Shown one piece after another: positions 4,186 to 5,764 of a DNA stretch of 5,764 bases. Where the stretch lies: positions 1 through 5,764 of the forward strand of contig NZ_CAMYFI010000094.1 in assembly GCF_947255005.1 (NCBI RefSeq), in the 5' to 3' direction. The notes below the pieces were generated by a model. It ran no database searches. It was not told where the DNA came from and saw only the letters and a list, made by a program, of their open reading frames with translations. Position 1 is the stretch's first letter; each line of letters begins with the position of its first letter. The stretch is from an uncultured Tessaracoccus sp. (lineage in GTDB: Bacteria; Actinomycetota; Actinomycetes; Propionibacteriales; Propionibacteriaceae). The translations under genes were made by a program, and so were the position numbers.

Positions 4186-5670
4186 ATGCACGAACTCTCG
4201 TTGGAACTCTCGAAATCTGTACCCAAGGACGCCGACGTGGTCATCGTCGGCCTCGCCACCGCCGGCGACGCCAACTCACTCGTGGGTGGCACCTCCGAAC
4301 TCGACAAGGCCTACACCAAGGCGTTCAACGCCAACGTTTCGACCCTTGCCGCTGCCATGCACGCGTCGAGCGCGCTGGAAAAGGTGACGGTATTGCCGCA
4401 TGCCGATGGCGTCCGCGCGGTCGTCGTCGGGCTGGGCGAACCCGACGTGGCACCCGCCACGCTGCGCCGTGCCGTCGGTGCGGCGGCACGCGCGGTGATC
4501 GAGCTACCCGACGTGGAAGGGCTCACCGTCGCGGTGTCGTTGGAGCTCACCGACCCCGAGCTGCTGCAAGCCGCAGCGGAGGGCGCAGCGCTCGGTGCCT
4601 ACCGTGTGCGAAAGGTCACCGGGCAGGGAACCCCTGAGCCGATCGCGAAGATCGCCGTCGTCGGCCCCTCGCGCCTCGGTGACGCGCTCGTCGATGCCAA
4701 GGCGAACATCCGCGGCGTCTACCAGGCACGTGACTGGTCGAACACCCCGCCTAATCTCCTCTACCCCGAATCCTTTGCAGAGGCCGCGAAAGCGTATGTC
4801 AAGGATGAGCGGATCACCGTCGAGATCCTCGACGAGAAGGCCCTCGCCAAGGGCGGATACGGCGGCATCCTCGCCGTCGGCGGAGGCTCGGAGCGCACCC
4901 CTCGCCTGGTGCGGTTGAGTTACGCCCCGCGCGGTGCGAAATTCCACCTCGCGCTGGTGGGCAAGGGCATCACCTTCGACTCCGGCGGCCTCGACATCAA
5001 GCCGCCAGCCAGCATGCTGGGCATGCAGATGGACATGTCGGGCGCCGGCATCGTGATTGCCGCCATCCGCGCTATCGCGGAACTAGGTGTCAAGGTGCAG
5101 GTCACCGCCTACGCGGCAATGGCTGAGAACATGCCGTCAGGCAGCGCCTACCGCCCCAACGACGTGCTCACCATGTTCGATGGCCAGACCGTCGAGAACT
5201 ACAACACCGACGCCGAGGGCCGTCTCGTCATGGCCGACGCCATCGCCCGCGCGGGCACCGACAAGCCCGACATGATCGTCGACGTGGCCACCCTCACCGG
5301 AGCTTGCATGGTGGCCCTCGGCTCGCGCATCGCTGGCGTGATGGCAAATTCCGAGGACGCCACGGACCGCGTGCTGGATGCCGCCGAGGCTGCCGGCGAG
5401 GAGTTCTGGGAGCTGCCCATCACCGAGCACATCCGGGAACAGATCACCTCCGACATCGCCGACTTCCGCTCTGGCGGCAAGACCCGCTACGGTGGCGCGC
5501 TCGTCGCCGGAGCGTTCCTGGAGCGCTTCGTACCCGACGGCATCGCGTGGGCACACCTCGACATCGCCGGGCCGGCCGACTCGTCGGAATCCTTCGGCTA
5601 CACGCCCAAGGGTGGCACGGGCGTTGCCGTGCGCACTCTCGTGGCACTCGCGCAGCAAGCCGCGAAGTAA
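4186..5670 (+). CDS. pepA: Leucyl aminopeptidase, peptidase family M17
   Basis: This 494-residue cytosolic, normally hexameric di-metal aminopeptidase releases N-terminal Leu and other residues from peptides. The N-terminal regulatory or oligomerisation domain covers about 1-160 and the catalytic domain the rest. All active-site residues are visible at a constant offset of 10 from E. coli PepA numbering. The metal ligands are K260 and D265 (G-K-G-I-T-F-D-S-G-G), D283 (M-D-M-S-G-A-G), and D342 and E344 (N-T-D-A-E-G-R-L, the M17 signature). The catalytic K272 (L-D-I-K-P) and R346 are also present. Length is normal for the family and the frame is intact. The start ATG 4186 leaves a 37-nt gap to the divergent membrane-protein gene. 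The stop TAA is 31 nt from the convergent gene on the right. Family assignment is certain; substrate range is inferred from the family. Confidence 0.97.
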   Translation: MHELSLELSKSVPKDADVVIVGLATAGDANSLVGGTSELDKAYTKAFNANVSTLAAAMHASSALEKVTVLPHADGVRAVVVGLGEPDVAPATLRRAVGAAARAVIELPDVEGLTVAVSLELTDPELLQAAAEGAALGAYRVRKVTGQGTPEPIAKIAVVGPSRLGDALVDAKANIRGVYQARDWSNTPPNLLYPESFAEAAKAYVKDERITVEILDEKALAKGGYGGILAVGGGSERTPRLVRLSYAPRGAKFHLALVGKGITFDSGGLDIKPPASMLGMQMDMSGAGIVIAAIRAIAELGVKVQVTAYAAMAENMPSGSAYRPNDVLTMFDGQTVENYNTDAEGRLVMADAIARAGTDKPDMIVDVATLTGACMVALGSRIAGVMANSEDATDRVLDAAEAAGEEFWELPITEHIREQITSDIADFRSGGKTRYGGALVAGAFLERFVPDGIAWAHLDIAGPADSSESFGYTPKGGTGVAVRTLVALAQQAAK

Positions 5671-5691
5671 CCCCCGACACGGCTACGCGGC

Positions 5692-5749
5692 CAGATGCCG
5701 CTCAGCGACGGGCTACATGCTTGGCAAGCCCTTCGTCGAGCGGCATCTG
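5692..5749. terminator. Long imperfect hairpin between pepA and the convergent gene
   Basis: A perfect 12-bp inverted repeat, CAGATGCCGCTC (5692-5703) with its complement at 5738-5749, encloses further pairings. A slightly different register of the outer arms allows CGACG (5706-5710) with CGTCG (5734-5738), and GGCT (5711-5714) pairs with AGCC (5727-5730). It starts 21 nt past the pepA stop and also spans the stop codon (5704-5702) and last codons of the minus-strand gene. It may end transcription from both sides. There is no U-tract on either side. Confidence 0.6.
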
Positions 5750-5764
5750 CGCGTACAAGGTGGC
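5702..5764 (-). CDS. 3' end of an unrecognised gene (runs off right edge)
   Basis: On the minus strand the frame from the right edge reads 20 sense codons and then TGA (5704-5702). The peptide is A-T-L-Y-A-Q-M-P-L-D-E-G-L-A-K-H-V-A-R-R. Third positions are mostly G/C (15 of 20) and the composition looks like a normal helical C-terminus, so this is probably the tail of a real gene converging on pepA. It is too short to identify a family. The hairpin at 5692-5749 lies over its last codons and stop. Confidence 0.55.
   Translation of the reverse strand, partial: ATLYAQMPLDEGLAKHVARR

Noticed and set aside
4149..4307. Upstream extension of the small membrane protein to 4307
   Set aside because: It would run through the pepA start region on the other strand and put a Ser/Thr-rich stretch before a perfectly good first membrane helix.
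5137..5658. A 173-codon minus-strand frame within pepA
   Set aside because: Antisense to the catalytic domain of pepA, which is unambiguous; Gly/His/Val-rich shadow.
1..5764. Mobile element, CRISPR array, tRNA or attachment site
   Set aside because: No terminal repeats, transposase or integrase frames, spaced direct repeats or cloverleaf-like sequence were seen; gene content and codon use look like core chromosome throughout.

Overview
This is a GC-rich, densely packed stretch of chromosome from an actinobacterium. The evidence is the strong G/C bias at third codon positions, frequent GTG starts, a PspA-PspAA pair, a lipoprotein-type cytochrome c oxidase subunit II, a DUF3043 membrane protein and TANNNT-type -10 elements. 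From memory, the set DUF3043 / glycerate-kinase-like / ErpA / CtaC / leucyl aminopeptidase lies in one neighbourhood in Mycobacterium tuberculosis (about Rv2199c-Rv2213) and in other actinobacteria, so this looks like a conserved core block and not a mobile island. A Propionibacteriales-like host is possible, but I cannot place it from this sequence alone.

Layout. On the minus strand, read right to left from about 2842: pspA (membrane-stress coiled-coil protein), pspAA (overlapping it by 4 nt), a shortened glycerate-kinase-like protein (10 nt after the pspAA stop), erpA (A-type Fe-S carrier, with its own promoter), two hairpins, and the 5' part of ctaC, which runs off the left edge. On the plus strand, divergent from pspA: a DUF3043 two-helix membrane protein and a coupled 68-codon acidic protein of unknown function. 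A minus-strand two-helix membrane protein with a Cys-containing external loop converges on that small gene and overlaps it by 81 nt. It is divergently paired, across only 37 nt, with pepA (M17 leucyl aminopeptidase, complete, all catalytic residues present). At the right edge the last 20 codons of an unrecognised minus-strand gene converge on pepA. They sit inside a long hairpin that covers that gene's stop codon.

How they may work together. The minus-strand run joins envelope-stress maintenance (PspA/PspAA) to respiratory and Fe-S functions (ErpA, CtaC), and the divergent DUF3043 protein is also a membrane protein. The shared regulation is an inference from spacing. No gap between genes exceeds 300 bases; the largest are 323-479 (two hairpins plus the ctaC leader) and 2843-3021 (divergent pspA/DUF3043 promoters).

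I see no mobile element, CRISPR array, tRNA or rRNA, and nothing that amounts to a clearly new system. The most unusual items are the reduced glycerate-kinase-like protein inside the psp run, the 81-nt convergent overlap of two small genes, the very short divergent pepA intergenic region with possible leaderless promoters, and the hairpin spanning the stop of the right-edge gene.
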